A stretch of DNA of 64,000 bases from Cellulomonas dongxiuzhuiae (lineage in GTDB: Bacteria; Actinomycetota; Actinomycetes; Actinomycetales; Cellulomonadaceae), in NCBI RefSeq assembly GCF_018623035.1, contig NZ_CP076023.1:3906001-3970000 (forward strand). The letters run 5' to 3'. The notes under the pieces are model-generated. The model searched no databases, was not told where the DNA came from, and saw nothing but the letters and a program-made list of their open reading frames with translations. Below, piece after piece: positions 25,123-33,022 of this stretch; within the stretch, counting starts at the first letter, position 1; every line of letters begins with the position of its first letter. A program made the position numbers and the translations under genes.

Positions 25123-25200
25123 TGTCGAGATGCGAGGCAGGTTGATGGCCGTTGAGCGGGCTACTTTGACCGGATGGCGGTAAATCCGACCGGCGGTCAG
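25123..25200 (+). repeat. Dispersed repeat R, copy 1
   Basis: TGTCGAGATGC (25123-25133), then CTACTTTGACCG 38 bases on, then a decayed GGTCA at 25195. This is the spacing shared by all R copies: GTCGAGATG, 39 bases, ACTTTGACC, 33 bases, GGTCAAAGT. The copy ends inside the stop region of the HAD gene. Confidence 0.65.
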
Positions 25201-25868
25201 ATCAAGGGGTCCGCGCGAGGCCCGACTGCCGTGCTGATCATCAGGCCACTGGCGGAAGCCTCCACGGTGAACGCCCTGAGGTCAGGTATGACCGCGTCTG
25301 CAGCGCAGAGGTCCTGAGACGAATGGGATGTCACCACCGCGAGCACATGGGCCCCTGCGGCGCGACCGGCCTCCAGGCCGGCTGGCGCATCTTCGACGAC
25401 GAGGCACCGGCGAATGTCGAATCCGAGCGCCCGGGCCGCCTGAAGGTACCCCTGCGGGTCGGGCTTGCCGAGCCGCACATCTTCGGCCGCTACCAACACG
25501 TCAGGAACCGGAAGCCCCGCAGCCGCCAGTCGCGCACGCATGAGCGCCCGTGACCCGGAAGTCACCGCGGCCCACCGGCCCTCTGGAAGGGCCGACAACA
25601 GGTCACGCGTGGCAGGGAGTGCGGTCACATCACCGAGGTCGGCCAGCTCCAAGCGCTCAAGCTCGGCAACCGCCGCGGCGCGTTGGTCGCTCGGAAGAAA
25701 CTCAGCCACCGTGTCCTCCGAGCGGCGCCCGTGACAGACCCGGAGAACCTCCGCAGGGTCGATCCCCCGCGCCGCCGACCACGCCTCCCAGGCCCGCACG
25801 ACCGCCCCGGTCGAGTCCACCAACGTCCCGTCGATGTCGAACAGGATCGCGTCGACCTCAAAGCGCAT
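25197..25868 (-). CDS. HAD-IA phosphatase, phosphoglucomutase-like
   Basis: 223 residues (ATG 25868; another ATG three codons upstream). Motif I AILFDIDGTLVDS, motif II AVTSGS, lysine in VRLGKPDPQGYLQAARALGF and motif IV CLVVEDAPAGLEAGRAAGA, as in GPP/beta-phosphoglucomutase-type sugar phosphatases. The cap is the C1 helical type. The stop codon comes from repeat R copy 1, so the last residues may differ from the ancestral ones. The gene is isolated among repeats. Confidence 0.88.
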   Translation of the reverse strand: MRFEVDAILFDIDGTLVDSTGAVVRAWEAWSAARGIDPAEVLRVCHGRRSEDTVAEFLPSDQRAAAVAELERLELADLGDVTALPATRDLLSALPEGRWAAVTSGSRALMRARLAAAGLPVPDVLVAAEDVRLGKPDPQGYLQAARALGFDIRRCLVVEDAPAGLEAGRAAGAHVLAVVTSHSSQDLCAADAVIPDLRAFTVEASASGLMISTAVGPRADPLI

Positions 25869-25877
25869 GGGCAACAA

Positions 25878-26279
25878 CCTAAACGCGCCGGAGCCTGACC
25901 CCGGGCGAGGTCACGGTGTCCTCCCGTGCCAGCCGGCTCGGCGATGGTCGCGCGGGTGTGCGAGCCCATGCGATGGACTCCGGTGATCTGGTCTGTCGCG
26001 ACCCGCCGTTCTCGCTGCGCCCTGTCCGGATCGAGGCCCGGTGGCGCTCCGGCATGCGCCCGGAGACCCGTGGCCACGTGGCCGCCCTCGTGGGACTGGC
26101 GCGGCGGAACACGCTCCGGGCAGCTGCCGTCGAGCGACCCACCTGAGTCCCTCGCGCCCTCGGTGCTCTTCTCCGACTCGCGGGCGTCGTGACCGTAGGC
26201 CATGATCCGGGTGCTTCCGAATCACCGGGAGCATTCGGACACTCCGGCAGGCTCGCCGGACCCTTCCCTTGGAGTGCTC
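25878..26279. other. 400 bases with no recognisable gene
   Basis: Open frames exist on both strands (for example 25916-26146 plus) but none has a ribosome-binding site or recognisable domain. The end of the stretch (from about 26196) leads into the promoter region of the small membrane protein gene. Confidence 0.4.
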
Positions 26280-26483
26280 ATGCTTGCGCTCGTCGCTGCC
26301 GTGATCTTCGCCCTCGCCCTGCTCCTCGACCTCGTCGAGGCGAACGTCGGGGACGCTCTGACCCCACAGACGCTGATGTTTGCCGGTCTGTTCTGCCTCG
26401 CGCTGCACCTGGGAGGGGTCGGCGGCGCGTCGCCGGTGAACGGCGGCTGGCGGGGGCGTGGGGGGAGCTCCCGCCGGCGGTAG
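26280..26483 (+). CDS. Small membrane protein, unknown function
   Basis: 67 residues: a first helix LALVAAVIFALALLLDLVEA, a short loop, a second helix QTLMFAGLFCLALHLGGVGG, then a Gly/Arg-rich tail. ATG 26280 has GGAG six bases upstream. Two-helix proteins with a long second-half tail of this kind are frequent in actinobacteria. A 5'-truncated duplicate is at 24895-25117. Function unknown. Confidence 0.55.
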   Translation: MLALVAAVIFALALLLDLVEANVGDALTPQTLMFAGLFCLALHLGGVGGASPVNGGWRGRGGSSRRR

Positions 26484-26520
26484 GGGCTCGTACCACCCGC
26501 TCCGGTCATCACGCCGGAAT

Positions 26521-26568
26521 GCACCAAGAGGTCACGACGCGCCCCGCGCGTTCGTGGCCTCTTGGTGC
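26521..26568 (+). terminator. Large hairpin after the small membrane protein gene
   Basis: GCACCAAGAGG (26521-26531) pairs perfectly with CCTCTTGGTGC (26558-26568); inner bases (CACGA...TCGTG and CGCG...CGCG) extend the stem nearly to the loop. It lies 37 bases after the stop and has no T run. The duplicate copy at 25098 lacks exactly this hairpin, so it may instead be a small insertion. Confidence 0.5.
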
Positions 26569-26620
26569 CCCCGTGAGGAGCCGCACGGGCCGCTCATTCC
26601 TGCCTCAGTCACACAATCGT

Positions 26621-26723
26621 GCATCTCGACAAGCGGCTGTCGAGATGTGCCAGACCCTGGCCGCCGCCAAGCGGCGTACTTTGACCGACGCCACGTCGCG
26701 CCGAGGTCTCGGTCAAAGTACGG
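26621..26723 (+). repeat. Dispersed repeat R, copy 2 (most palindromic)
   Basis: Starts with the inverted pair GCATCTCGACA ... TGTCGAGATG, then CGTACTTTGACCGA (26675-26688) and its perfect 14-base complement TCGGTCAAAGTACG (26709-26722). Confidence 0.65.
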
Positions 26724-26845
26724 AACACGAGACGTGCGGCCTCTGGACGCCCGATCGGGTTGAGCGCCGGATATGCGTAGGCTCAGCCCATGCCCTGATT
26801 CCGTCGTGTCGCGGCCTGGGCTCTCGTGCACGTCAGCTGCTCGCT

Positions 26846-26953
26846 ACGGGCACAACTACGACGGGCTGGTCCTCGACGGATGGGCGGGCGTGGCGCACCC
26901 GAGGGTGGACGGCCGCGGACACGCAGCGGGTGCGCGCGGTGCGCGCGCAGTGA
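26846..26953 (+). pseudogene. Remnant of Abhydrolase_9 gene 3' end
   Basis: About 108 bases closely match the last 110 bases of the hydrolase gene at 7261-7370, from ACGGGCACAACTACG through to the same stop codon. It has two single-base losses that break the frame. The left edge is sharp, and nothing upstream belongs to the hydrolase. It is the debris of a second, otherwise deleted, hydrolase paralogue. Confidence 0.65.
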
Positions 26954-27062
26954 AAGGGGTGCCGACACATCACAACGGGGTGTTCTGCGCGGTGGAGCAG
27001 GCCGAGCGTGACCACCACCGCTTCGTCGTCGGTCAGCCCTCCAGGTGCGCGGCGCCCCGATC

Positions 27063-27842
27063 TCAGTCGGAGCGAGTGCCGCGTCGGCTCGTGCGCAGAA
27101 GGGCGGCTCCGAGGGCGACGGTGAGGAGCGCGACGAGCAGCACATCCATCGACGGGCCCGTGGCTGCGAGCGAGTGTGCGTGGTCGTCGCTGGCCGCCGC
27201 GGTCTGGCCGGTGGCACCCGGCGCTGCCTGAATCGGCGGTGCGGGTGACGCTGGGTCGGCGGGCGCCACCGCAGACGTGGAGGGGGACGGGGCCGGTGAC
27301 GGCTGGGCGGTGGTCGCGGACGGCTCCGGGACGGGGACGACGACAGCCGCGTCGGTCGTGGCCGAGGTCTGCGCAGCCAGCGCGGCATCCCCGCCGGTGA
27401 TCGCGACCTCGACCCGATAGGTGGTCGAGGGAGCCAGGCCGGTGACGGACAGTGAGGTGCCGGTCGTCGCGACGCTGTCCGCCCAGGTGACACCGCCGTC
27501 CCCGGACCAGCGCACCGTGTAGCCGGTGGTGGCCGCGTCGTTCGCGGTCCACGTGACCGTGAGGGTGCTCTGGCTGGTCGCGGTCGCGGAGAGCCCTGTG
27601 ATCGGCTCGGCCACGACCGTCGTCACCAGCTCGAGCGTGGACTCCTTCTGGATGTTGTAGTCCGCGAGGGTCCGACCGTCGTGCAGCTCCTTGCCGGCGT
27701 AGAACAGCCGCTGCTGGTCGGGCGGGATCCCTTCCTTGTCCTGGATCTTCTGCTTCACGGCCTCGATGGAGTCCGAGCTCTCGACGTCGAGAGTGACCTT
27801 CCTGCTGGCGGCGGGCAGACGCACGAAGATCTCCATGGACAT
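27063..27842 (-). CDS. Ubiquitin-domain/FN3 protein with LAATG-type surface tail
   Basis: 259 residues. Residues 3-73 are a ubiquitin fold. From the position of ubiquitin Asp21 to Val70, 41 of 50 residues equal eukaryotic ubiquitin (compared from memory), including Lys27, 29, 33, 48 and 63; Ile44 is Phe and His68 is Glu, so the usual hydrophobic patch is altered. There is no C-terminal Gly-Gly; the chain runs straight into a fibronectin type III domain (about 80-166), a Pro/Ser/Thr/Ala linker (167-222), then LAATG (225-229), a hydrophobic helix (233-249) and a basic end, as in class E sortase substrates. No signal peptide precedes the ubiquitin domain and no upstream start exists in frame. 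Its role is unknown. Confidence 0.85.
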   Translation of the reverse strand: MSMEIFVRLPAASRKVTLDVESSDSIEAVKQKIQDKEGIPPDQQRLFYAGKELHDGRTLADYNIQKESTLELVTTVVAEPITGLSATATSQSTLTVTWTANDAATTGYTVRWSGDGGVTWADSVATTGTSLSVTGLAPSTTYRVEVAITGGDAALAAQTSATTDAAVVVPVPEPSATTAQPSPAPSPSTSAVAPADPASPAPPIQAAPGATGQTAAASDDHAHSLAATGPSMDVLLVALLTVALGAALLRTSRRGTRSD

Positions 27843-27926
27843 CCGTCCAGCGTACGGACGGCGTCAACACCGAGGCCGTCCCATCGAAGACCGCGCGAGG
27901 TGGGCGGGGCGGGCCTGGACGCGACC

Positions 27927-27964
27927 TCGAGATGTCGACGACCTACCCGGACCGGCATCTCGAC
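27927..27964. repeat. Dispersed repeat R, partial copy
   Basis: TCGAGATGTCGAC (27927-27939) faces GCATCTCGAC (27955-27964): the R-family end motif in both orientations, without the TTTGACC parts. It lies 85 bases upstream of the ubiquitin-like gene. Confidence 0.45.
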
Positions 27965-28031
27965 GGTCACCGTGCCCTCAGTCGGACCGCGGTGTCGACT
28001 CATGTCCAACGCGACGACGGACCTGGTCCAA

Positions 28032-28125
28032 GGGATCTCGCGTCGAGATGCGGCGCAGATTGACCGACCCCGTGCAGGCTACTTTGACCGACAGGGAACT
28101 CGGCGCCGCCATCGGTCAAAGCACG
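28032..28125 (+). repeat. Dispersed repeat R, copy 3
   Basis: GGGATCTCG is joined to CGTCGAGATGC (28041-28051), then CAGATTGACCGACC, CTACTTTGACCGAC (from 28079) and CGGTCAAAGCACG (28113-28125), at the family spacing of 39 and 33 bases. Confidence 0.65.
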
Positions 28126-28263
28126 GAGGACCCGCCACGCTGTCACAGGGACCAGGCGCGGTAGCTGAGCCCGTGACAACTGGTCTGCGGACCGCGACTC
28201 AGCCCTCGCCGGGACCCTCCGCCTCGGGCATCTCGACGCCCTCGGGCCCTTACCTCAGCCGGG

Positions 28264-28863
28264 TCAGGTGCCGCGGGCGGGCGGCGGCTCGAACACGACG
28301 CGATCTCGGTCGGGGTCGTAGCGCGGCGCGAGCACGCCCGCCTCGTCGGACAAGGGCTCCGCACCCACCACGCTCAGACGGGTTCCGCGTACCAGGACCG
28401 CCTCGAGCGCCTCGACGTCGACGGGGGTCGCGCCCTCCAGGGTGATGTCGGTGTGCAGGCGGTGGATGGCGCCGGTGTCCCGGTCCACCAGCGCCCGTTC
28501 GAGCACCTGTGCGGCGCGTGTGCTGGAGACCGAGTCGCGGCGATCGTGCACGATCCCCGTGGCGGCGGTCGCTGCCCGCGACACCCGGATGTTGAACGTC
28601 AGCTCGCTGATGCCGTCCGCCCAGCGGGAGTTCGAGGACCCGTACCGGTGAGAGCCCCACTGGTCGGCGGGGATCTCCTCGGTGATCCAGGCGTCCACCT
28701 CGGGCCGGATGAGGTTGTCCCGGGCGGGAAGCTCGGCCCGGAACGCGGACACCGCGATGGTCGCGACCACGTCGGTGGGCAGGAAGCGCACCGTCGTCGA
28801 CTTGTAGTAGTTGTCGGAGTCGGTGACCCCGGCGAGCCAGACGGTCCACAGCACACGTGACAT
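28264..28863 (-). CDS. Hypothetical protein
   Basis: 199 residues, ATG 28863 with a strong AGGAGG six bases upstream. Mixed alpha/beta composition with TDSDNYYKSTTVRFLPTDVVATIAVSAF, GSHRYGSSNSRWADGISELTFNIR and an acidic middle. No signal peptide or membrane segment. I do not recognise a family. It is flanked by R repeats on both sides and is probably part of the island cargo. Confidence 0.6.
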   Translation of the reverse strand: MSRVLWTVWLAGVTDSDNYYKSTTVRFLPTDVVATIAVSAFRAELPARDNLIRPEVDAWITEEIPADQWGSHRYGSSNSRWADGISELTFNIRVSRAATAATGIVHDRRDSVSSTRAAQVLERALVDRDTGAIHRLHTDITLEGATPVDVEALEAVLVRGTRLSVVGAEPLSDEAGVLAPRYDPDRDRVVFEPPPARGT

Positions 28864-29011
28864 CGGTGCCTCCTGCGGCCGCTCTGGCGTGCCTCCCACG
28901 CGGAGGTCGACCGTCACCCAGGTCTAGCAGAGCGCAACGTCGGCCGCACCCGGATATGGCCGGGCCCGGAGACCGAGCGCGGAGCCGGCCTCGCGCACGA
29001 CGTGGACAGCG

Positions 29012-29173
29012 CACCAGGGGACGCCTGTTACTTCAGGCGCTGCACTTAATAGAGAGGTCGCGGATTTTCAAAGCAGGAGGGATCTCGTGTCGAGATGCAG
29101 CACAGACGGATCGTTGGGATGCGACGCACTTTGAACACTGAGGTGTCGTGCACCGCGATCGGTCAAAGTACGG
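29012..29173 (+). repeat. Repeat S copy 1 joined to repeat R copy 4
   Basis: S part: CACCAGGGGACGCCTGTTACTTCA (29012-29035) then GCACTTAATAGAGAGG and GGTCGCGGATTTTCAAAGCAGG up to GATCTCG (29087). R part: TGTCGAGATGC (29088-29098), a degenerate CACTTTGAAC (29127) and TCGGTCAAAGTACGG (29159-29173). S and R meet exactly, end to end. No gene in 28864-29295 otherwise. Confidence 0.65.
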
Positions 29174-29295
29174 CGTGGTTGACGAGCGCCGACATGGCGA
29201 CGCATGGCCCGCGCCTGATGCTGCGTGATCTCGTCTCGGGCGAGTGATGCCACCGTGCGGCGTAGAAGCCGCCTGTCAGCGTGGTGCTCTGTCCG

Positions 29296-30063
29296 TCAGC
29301 GTTCCTCCGCGAAGTCGTGCGCCTGCGCCTGGGCGAGGGTGCGCTCACGGCCCGGCACGCCACGCCCGCCGACCAGCTCGACGAGCACCCCCCACCCGTC
29401 CGGGGCGTAGAAGCTCTCGTCGTGGAGGCGGATACCGAGCGAGTCCACGACCCGCAGGAGCGACGCCCGGGAGAACTTGTCCTGCGTGCGTCGGGCCTCG
29501 CGGTCCAGGGGGTCGGGAAGCGGCCACTCCTCGTCCGGCTCGGTGAGCTCCCAGCGGCGACCCGTGTCCGACACCTGCACCTTCACGATCGAGCCGCGCA
29601 CGCCCCACTTCGCACTCGGATCCGGGTCGAACACCGCGACCCCGCGTGCCCCCCACCACCCTGTCCGGGTCCGGCGGTCGAACGTCTGCGGGGAGTCCAC
29701 GACGCCAACCCCGCGCACGCCGCCCGGCTGCGCGGCCATCCCTGCCGCGTCGCTGATCGCCTCGCTCCCGCGCCAGGAGTTGTCCAGCATGGCCGTCCAG
29801 CGCGCGCCGGCAGTCGGCAGCATCAGGTAGCGCGTCACGTACGCCGTCCTCAGCGGCAGCAAGGTGCCCAGCAACTCCGGGAGCGTGCCCTCGACACGCC
29901 GCGTGCGCAAGACGCCGCCGGTGAGCTCTGTCGTGGCACGGCCGCGCCAGGACACCAGCACGTCCGCGCACGTCGCGGCATCCGCCGCGAGGAACGTGAT
30001 GCCATGCGTCACCGGGAACCACGCACCGTCGAGCAGGTACCGCTCGTCCGTTGGATCGACCAT
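29296..30063 (-). CDS. Hypothetical protein, possible immunity or structural role
   Basis: 255 residues from ATG 30063. No signal peptide or membrane helix. Recognisable blocks: MVDPTDERYLLDGAWFPVTHG, LPLRTAYVTRYLMLP, FDRRTRTGWWGARGVAVFDPDPSAKWGVRG and a C-terminal APDGWGVLVELVGGRG. Family unknown to me. It starts 12 bases after the stop of the toxin-tail-like fragment, which is the layout of toxin-immunity pairs, but a role in immunity is only an inference from position. Confidence 0.6.
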   Translation of the reverse strand: MVDPTDERYLLDGAWFPVTHGITFLAADAATCADVLVSWRGRATTELTGGVLRTRRVEGTLPELLGTLLPLRTAYVTRYLMLPTAGARWTAMLDNSWRGSEAISDAAGMAAQPGGVRGVGVVDSPQTFDRRTRTGWWGARGVAVFDPDPSAKWGVRGSIVKVQVSDTGRRWELTEPDEEWPLPDPLDREARRTQDKFSRASLLRVVDSLGIRLHDESFYAPDGWGVLVELVGGRGVPGRERTLAQAQAHDFAEER

Positions 30064-30074
30064 GCCGGATGGTC

Positions 30075-30257
30075 TCACTCGCACGCGCCGGCGATGAGCA
30101 GCAGCAGTGTCGCGCCGATCTTCGCCGACGTGTCGTTGGCGCGGATCCGCGCGGCGTGCTGGTCGCCGCGCTTCGTCATGCCCGGCGTGCTGCACAGCGG
30201 CTTGTCCCACTCGACGTAGTAGCGCTTGCCGTCCAGCGTGTACTGCAGGTCCGCGAC
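30075..30257 (-). pseudogene. Orphan C-terminal fragment resembling a nuclease-toxin tip
   Basis: An open frame of 60 codons ending in TGA with convincing protein sequence: VADLQYTLDGKRYYVEWDKP, a Cys, TKRGDQHAARIRANDTSA and LLLLIAGACE. The pattern of a beta-hairpin, then Glu-Trp-Asp and RGDQHA recalls restriction-fold toxin domains at the ends of polymorphic toxins. No start codon precedes it in frame, so the delivery part of the protein is missing. Annotated as a fragment; the family assignment is tentative. Confidence 0.4.
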
Positions 30258-30364
30258 ATCCGGCCACCGGCCGGGCGGTGCCGGCGCCCTCGTGAGCGCA
30301 GCGAGTGCGGGACCGCGTGAGACGGCCGTGCCCGGTGACGGGCGACGTCCTACCGTGACGACGC

Positions 30365-30817
30365 ATGAGCGCCCCGGCAGGATCGACCATGACCGGCGGG
30401 CCCGCGGCGGACGGCGGCACTCGCTCGCTCCGGCGCGCGCTGCCGCGCATCACACTCATCACCGTGGTCGCCGCAGGTCTCGTCCTGTGGCTGGGCGTCG
30501 CGACGTCGGTGCTCGGCTCGCTCGCCGCGGAGGTCTTCGAAAGCTCGGTGCCGTCCCTCGGGGAGGGCCCGTCGCTACCCGACGACGTGACCGTCGTGTC
30601 CACCGAGGAGGTGTGCGCCTCGGGCGGTTGCTGGGTCGAGCAGGCGCTGCGCGGAGCCGCCGGGGAGTCACCCACCGAGCTCGCCTCGCGCCTGGACCTC
30701 ACCGAGCGCGAGGCGTGCCACCGGTCGCCGCGGGTGTGGCTGTGGGACGTGTGCACCTCCGCCGTCCCGCGGTCCGGCACGCTCCTCGTCGTCCTGCAGT
30801 ACGACCCCTCGGACTGA
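30365..30817 (+). CDS. Membrane-anchored hypothetical protein
   Basis: 150 residues. A cytoplasmic N-terminus (residues 1-30), one membrane helix (LITVVAAGLVLWLGVATSVLG), then an extracellular domain of about 95 residues with four cysteines (EEVCASGGCW, EACHRS, WDVCTS) that could form two disulfides. No family recognised. Confidence 0.6.
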   Translation: MSAPAGSTMTGGPAADGGTRSLRRALPRITLITVVAAGLVLWLGVATSVLGSLAAEVFESSVPSLGEGPSLPDDVTVVSTEEVCASGGCWVEQALRGAAGESPTELASRLDLTEREACHRSPRVWLWDVCTSAVPRSGTLLVVLQYDPSD

Positions 30818-31069
30818 CGGCCCCGGGCGCGGTGCGGATCATTAGCGGCATGGCGCCCTAGACCCGCGTGCTCGTGACCGACGACCTCGACGGCAGCTGC
30901 TGAGGCTTGAAACCCATTCGTCGCCATGCCTCGCGGATCGGTTCCAGATTGTCAGCGAAGGCTCCGGGTACTCGAGAAGTACCGCGTCCGGCACCGGGCC
31001 CAACAGCTCGGCACCGCTCAGGCGGTCAGCGATGCCCGCATCCGCAAGATGCTCAGTCCGTAGCCGGCC

Positions 31070-31789
31070 CTACTGAGCGTCCTGTGCCTCGATCAGGTCG
31101 AGGTCGCGGACGCAGAAGCGGTGGTGCTCGAAGGTCTCGTTGAGCACCGTGCCGAGGCACTGCCGCACCGAGCGGCCCCGGGCATACGGCGGCCAGGCAT
31201 CGTCGTCGGGCACCGGCGCTCGCGATGCGAGCTGCACAGCGGTGACCTCGTCGAGCCAGGCCTCGAGCTCGGCTGCCTGTGCGTCACGCACGCTCACGAT
31301 CTCGTCGAGGGTCGGATCGAGCGAGAGGTCAAGCCCGTGCGCTCCACGGTAGGGCTCGACTGTCGTCCCGATGCCCATCGGCGTGAACAGCTCCGTCGAG
31401 CCCAGGCAGCAGCGGCGGAACCACGAGTCGTGGACGAAGACCAGGTGGCGCATCGTCTCCACCGCCGACCACTCGTCGTTCACGCTGCGGCGCTCGATGC
31501 CGGGCGTACGGCGGATTCGCTCGATCGTGGCGGCCCAGCCGGCATGGAGCTGACGCGATGCCTCGCGCAGATCCGCTGGGTACTCGGAGCGGATCAGCAC
31601 CCGCACCGGATGACGCCGGTCGAGCTCTGCCTCGACGTACTCGGTGACCTCGACACCGTTCACCACGAGGTTGGTGATGAGCCCGTCGATCACGGCATCC
31701 TGCATGACGACGCCGATCAGGCGTGCCCCGGTCAGATCGCACTCGCGGAACTCCGCACCGTGCAGATCCTCGTCGATATACCGCGTCAT
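31070..31789 (-). CDS. DinB-like/DUF664 family protein with pentapeptide-type start
   Basis: 239 residues from ATG 31789. Residues 1-45 have pentapeptide-like text (DLHGAEFRECDLTGARLIGVVM). The remainder is the DinB-like helix bundle: WAATIERIRRTPG, SVNDEWSAVETMRHLVFVHDSWFRRC and the final NETFEHHRFCVRDLDL, with histidines in the usual metal positions (RHLVFVHD and EHHRF). Such proteins are putative metal-dependent transferases that use thiols such as mycothiol. The upstream ATG at 31828 is also possible. Confidence 0.8.
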   Translation of the reverse strand: MTRYIDEDLHGAEFRECDLTGARLIGVVMQDAVIDGLITNLVVNGVEVTEYVEAELDRRHPVRVLIRSEYPADLREASRQLHAGWAATIERIRRTPGIERRSVNDEWSAVETMRHLVFVHDSWFRRCCLGSTELFTPMGIGTTVEPYRGAHGLDLSLDPTLDEIVSVRDAQAAELEAWLDEVTAVQLASRAPVPDDDAWPPYARGRSVRQCLGTVLNETFEHHRFCVRDLDLIEAQDAQ

Positions 31790-31976
31790 GCTCCGCACAC
31801 TAGGTCCGAGCACCGACAAGCCAGCCACGACAGGAGCCGTGGGAGGACGAGCAACACGAGGACGACGGCGACGACGTCGGGATGTGGGTGGTTAATGGTC
31901 CCGGGCACGGGCCACGACTGCCCCTCGGCACGATCATGGCGCGGATGACCGGCGAGCCGCAGCTGTCGGACTGGCC

Positions 31977-32024
31977 GTACTTAAAGTATCCCGGCCGTGT
32001 TTTCAAACTATCTTGCATCTCGAC
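31977..32024 (+). repeat. Repeat S, diverged copy
   Basis: GTACTTAAAG...GTTTTCAAA...GCATCTCGACA has the same order and length as S copy 1 (CACTTAA, ATTTTCAAA, GATCTCG) but many substitutions. Confidence 0.4.
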
Positions 32025-32089
32025 AACGTCGACATGTCGCCTTGTGACAGGCAGCCGGGCGTGACAGAAGCCAAACCCGTCGGACATCC

Positions 32090-32204
32090 CACCAGGGGAC
32101 GCCTGTTACTTCACGCGCTTGTCGAGATGCACGTCAGATTGACCGACCCTGAGCGTTGTACTTTGACCGACGAGGGCCCGGCCCGGGGCGCCGGTCAAAG
32201 TAGG
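32090..32204 (+). repeat. Repeat R copy 5 with part of repeat S
   Basis: Begins with the 24-base block CACCAGGGGACG...TTACTTCA (32090-32113) shared with 29012-29035, then TGTCGAGATGC (32120-32130), CAGATTGACCGACC, GTACTTTGACCGACG (32158-32172) and CCGGTCAAAGTAGG (32191-32204). Spacing 39 and 33 bases as in the other copies. Confidence 0.65.
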
Positions 32205-32320
32205 CGGGACTACTGACGTCCCGTCGCTGGCTGGTACCCACCGTCCAGCCCGCGGGCACGGCTCCAGCGCCTGGTCCGCGATGGAAGCACCGCCAGCCGC
32301 TTGCACCGGATCAGCCCCAC

Positions 32321-32925
32321 ATGACCGACATGGTCCACAGAGAGCCGACGCGAGACGAGAAGCCCCCCCGGCGAGGCCCCGTGCGCCCGTACCGTCCGCT
32401 CTGCGGGTGGTGCGGGTACGACCCTCGTTCAGGAGCGGCAGCGGGAGAGGGCACCGACCTCGGGACGGATCGGAGCCAGGTCTTGAAATCGTCCACAGGT
32501 GGACCGGACCAGAACGTGCCGGGTGACCGTGCGCGGCGCGGGGGGGCGTTGGTCGCGTGGCGCACCGCGCTCGTCGCGGTGCTGAGCGCCGCGTGCTGGT
32601 TCGCGTGGTTCGCGTAGACACCACGTACCAAGTCGACCCGGTGACTGGCGTCGCGAGCGGCCCCTACGAGGCGTGGCAGGCGCTGGGCTGCGTGCTCAGC
32701 CTCGCGGCGGTCGTCGTGCTCGGGTCCCTGGTGCTCGGGCCGTGGTGGACGGCGCTCACCGTGACCGTGGCGTTCACGGTCGCGTTCTCGGTCACGGCGA
32801 GCAGCGACGAGACGGGGCTGTGGGGCGTCAGGGCGCTGCTCGTCGCGTTCGGGGTGGCCGCGGGATCGACCGTCCTCGCGATGGTCATGATGGTGGTTGC
32901 CAGCCGCCGTCGCCGGGCCGCGTAG
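32321..32925 (+). pseudogene. Membrane protein with probable frameshift
   Basis: Two frames that seem to belong together. The first (32321-32617) ends with LVAWRTALVAVLSAACWFAWFA and a TAG. The next frame takes over at once with VDTTYQVDPVTGVASGPYEAW, three membrane segments, and a basic tail to 32925. A one-base insertion near 32615 would join them. The N-terminal 60 residues are uncertain; there is a further run of seven Gs at 32541. A separate short protein starting inside is the alternative reading. Confidence 0.45.
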
Positions 32926-33010
32926 CCGAGTGCTCGCGCCCGTCGCGAGGAGCGGCACTGGAGGGTGCCCTCACGCGGATAAGGCCGGGAGTGGCGTCGC
33001 GTTCCGCGTG

Positions 33011-33016
33011 TAGCGT
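33011..33016 (+). promoter_or_regulatory. Leaderless -10 element (TAGCGT) for the NUDIX-like gene
   Basis: TAGCGT is followed by six bases and the ATG at 33023; no Shine-Dalgarno. Confidence 0.45.
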
Positions 33017-33022
33017 CACGCC

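Noticed and set aside
25916..26146. 76-codon open frame
   Set aside because: No ribosome-binding site and no recognisable sequence; the opposite strand is open too.
30907..31063. Possible protein fragment before 31063 (VLEKYRVRHRAQQLGTAQAV)
   Set aside because: It reads like a C-terminal helix of some gene, but it is too short and has no start; no function can be given.
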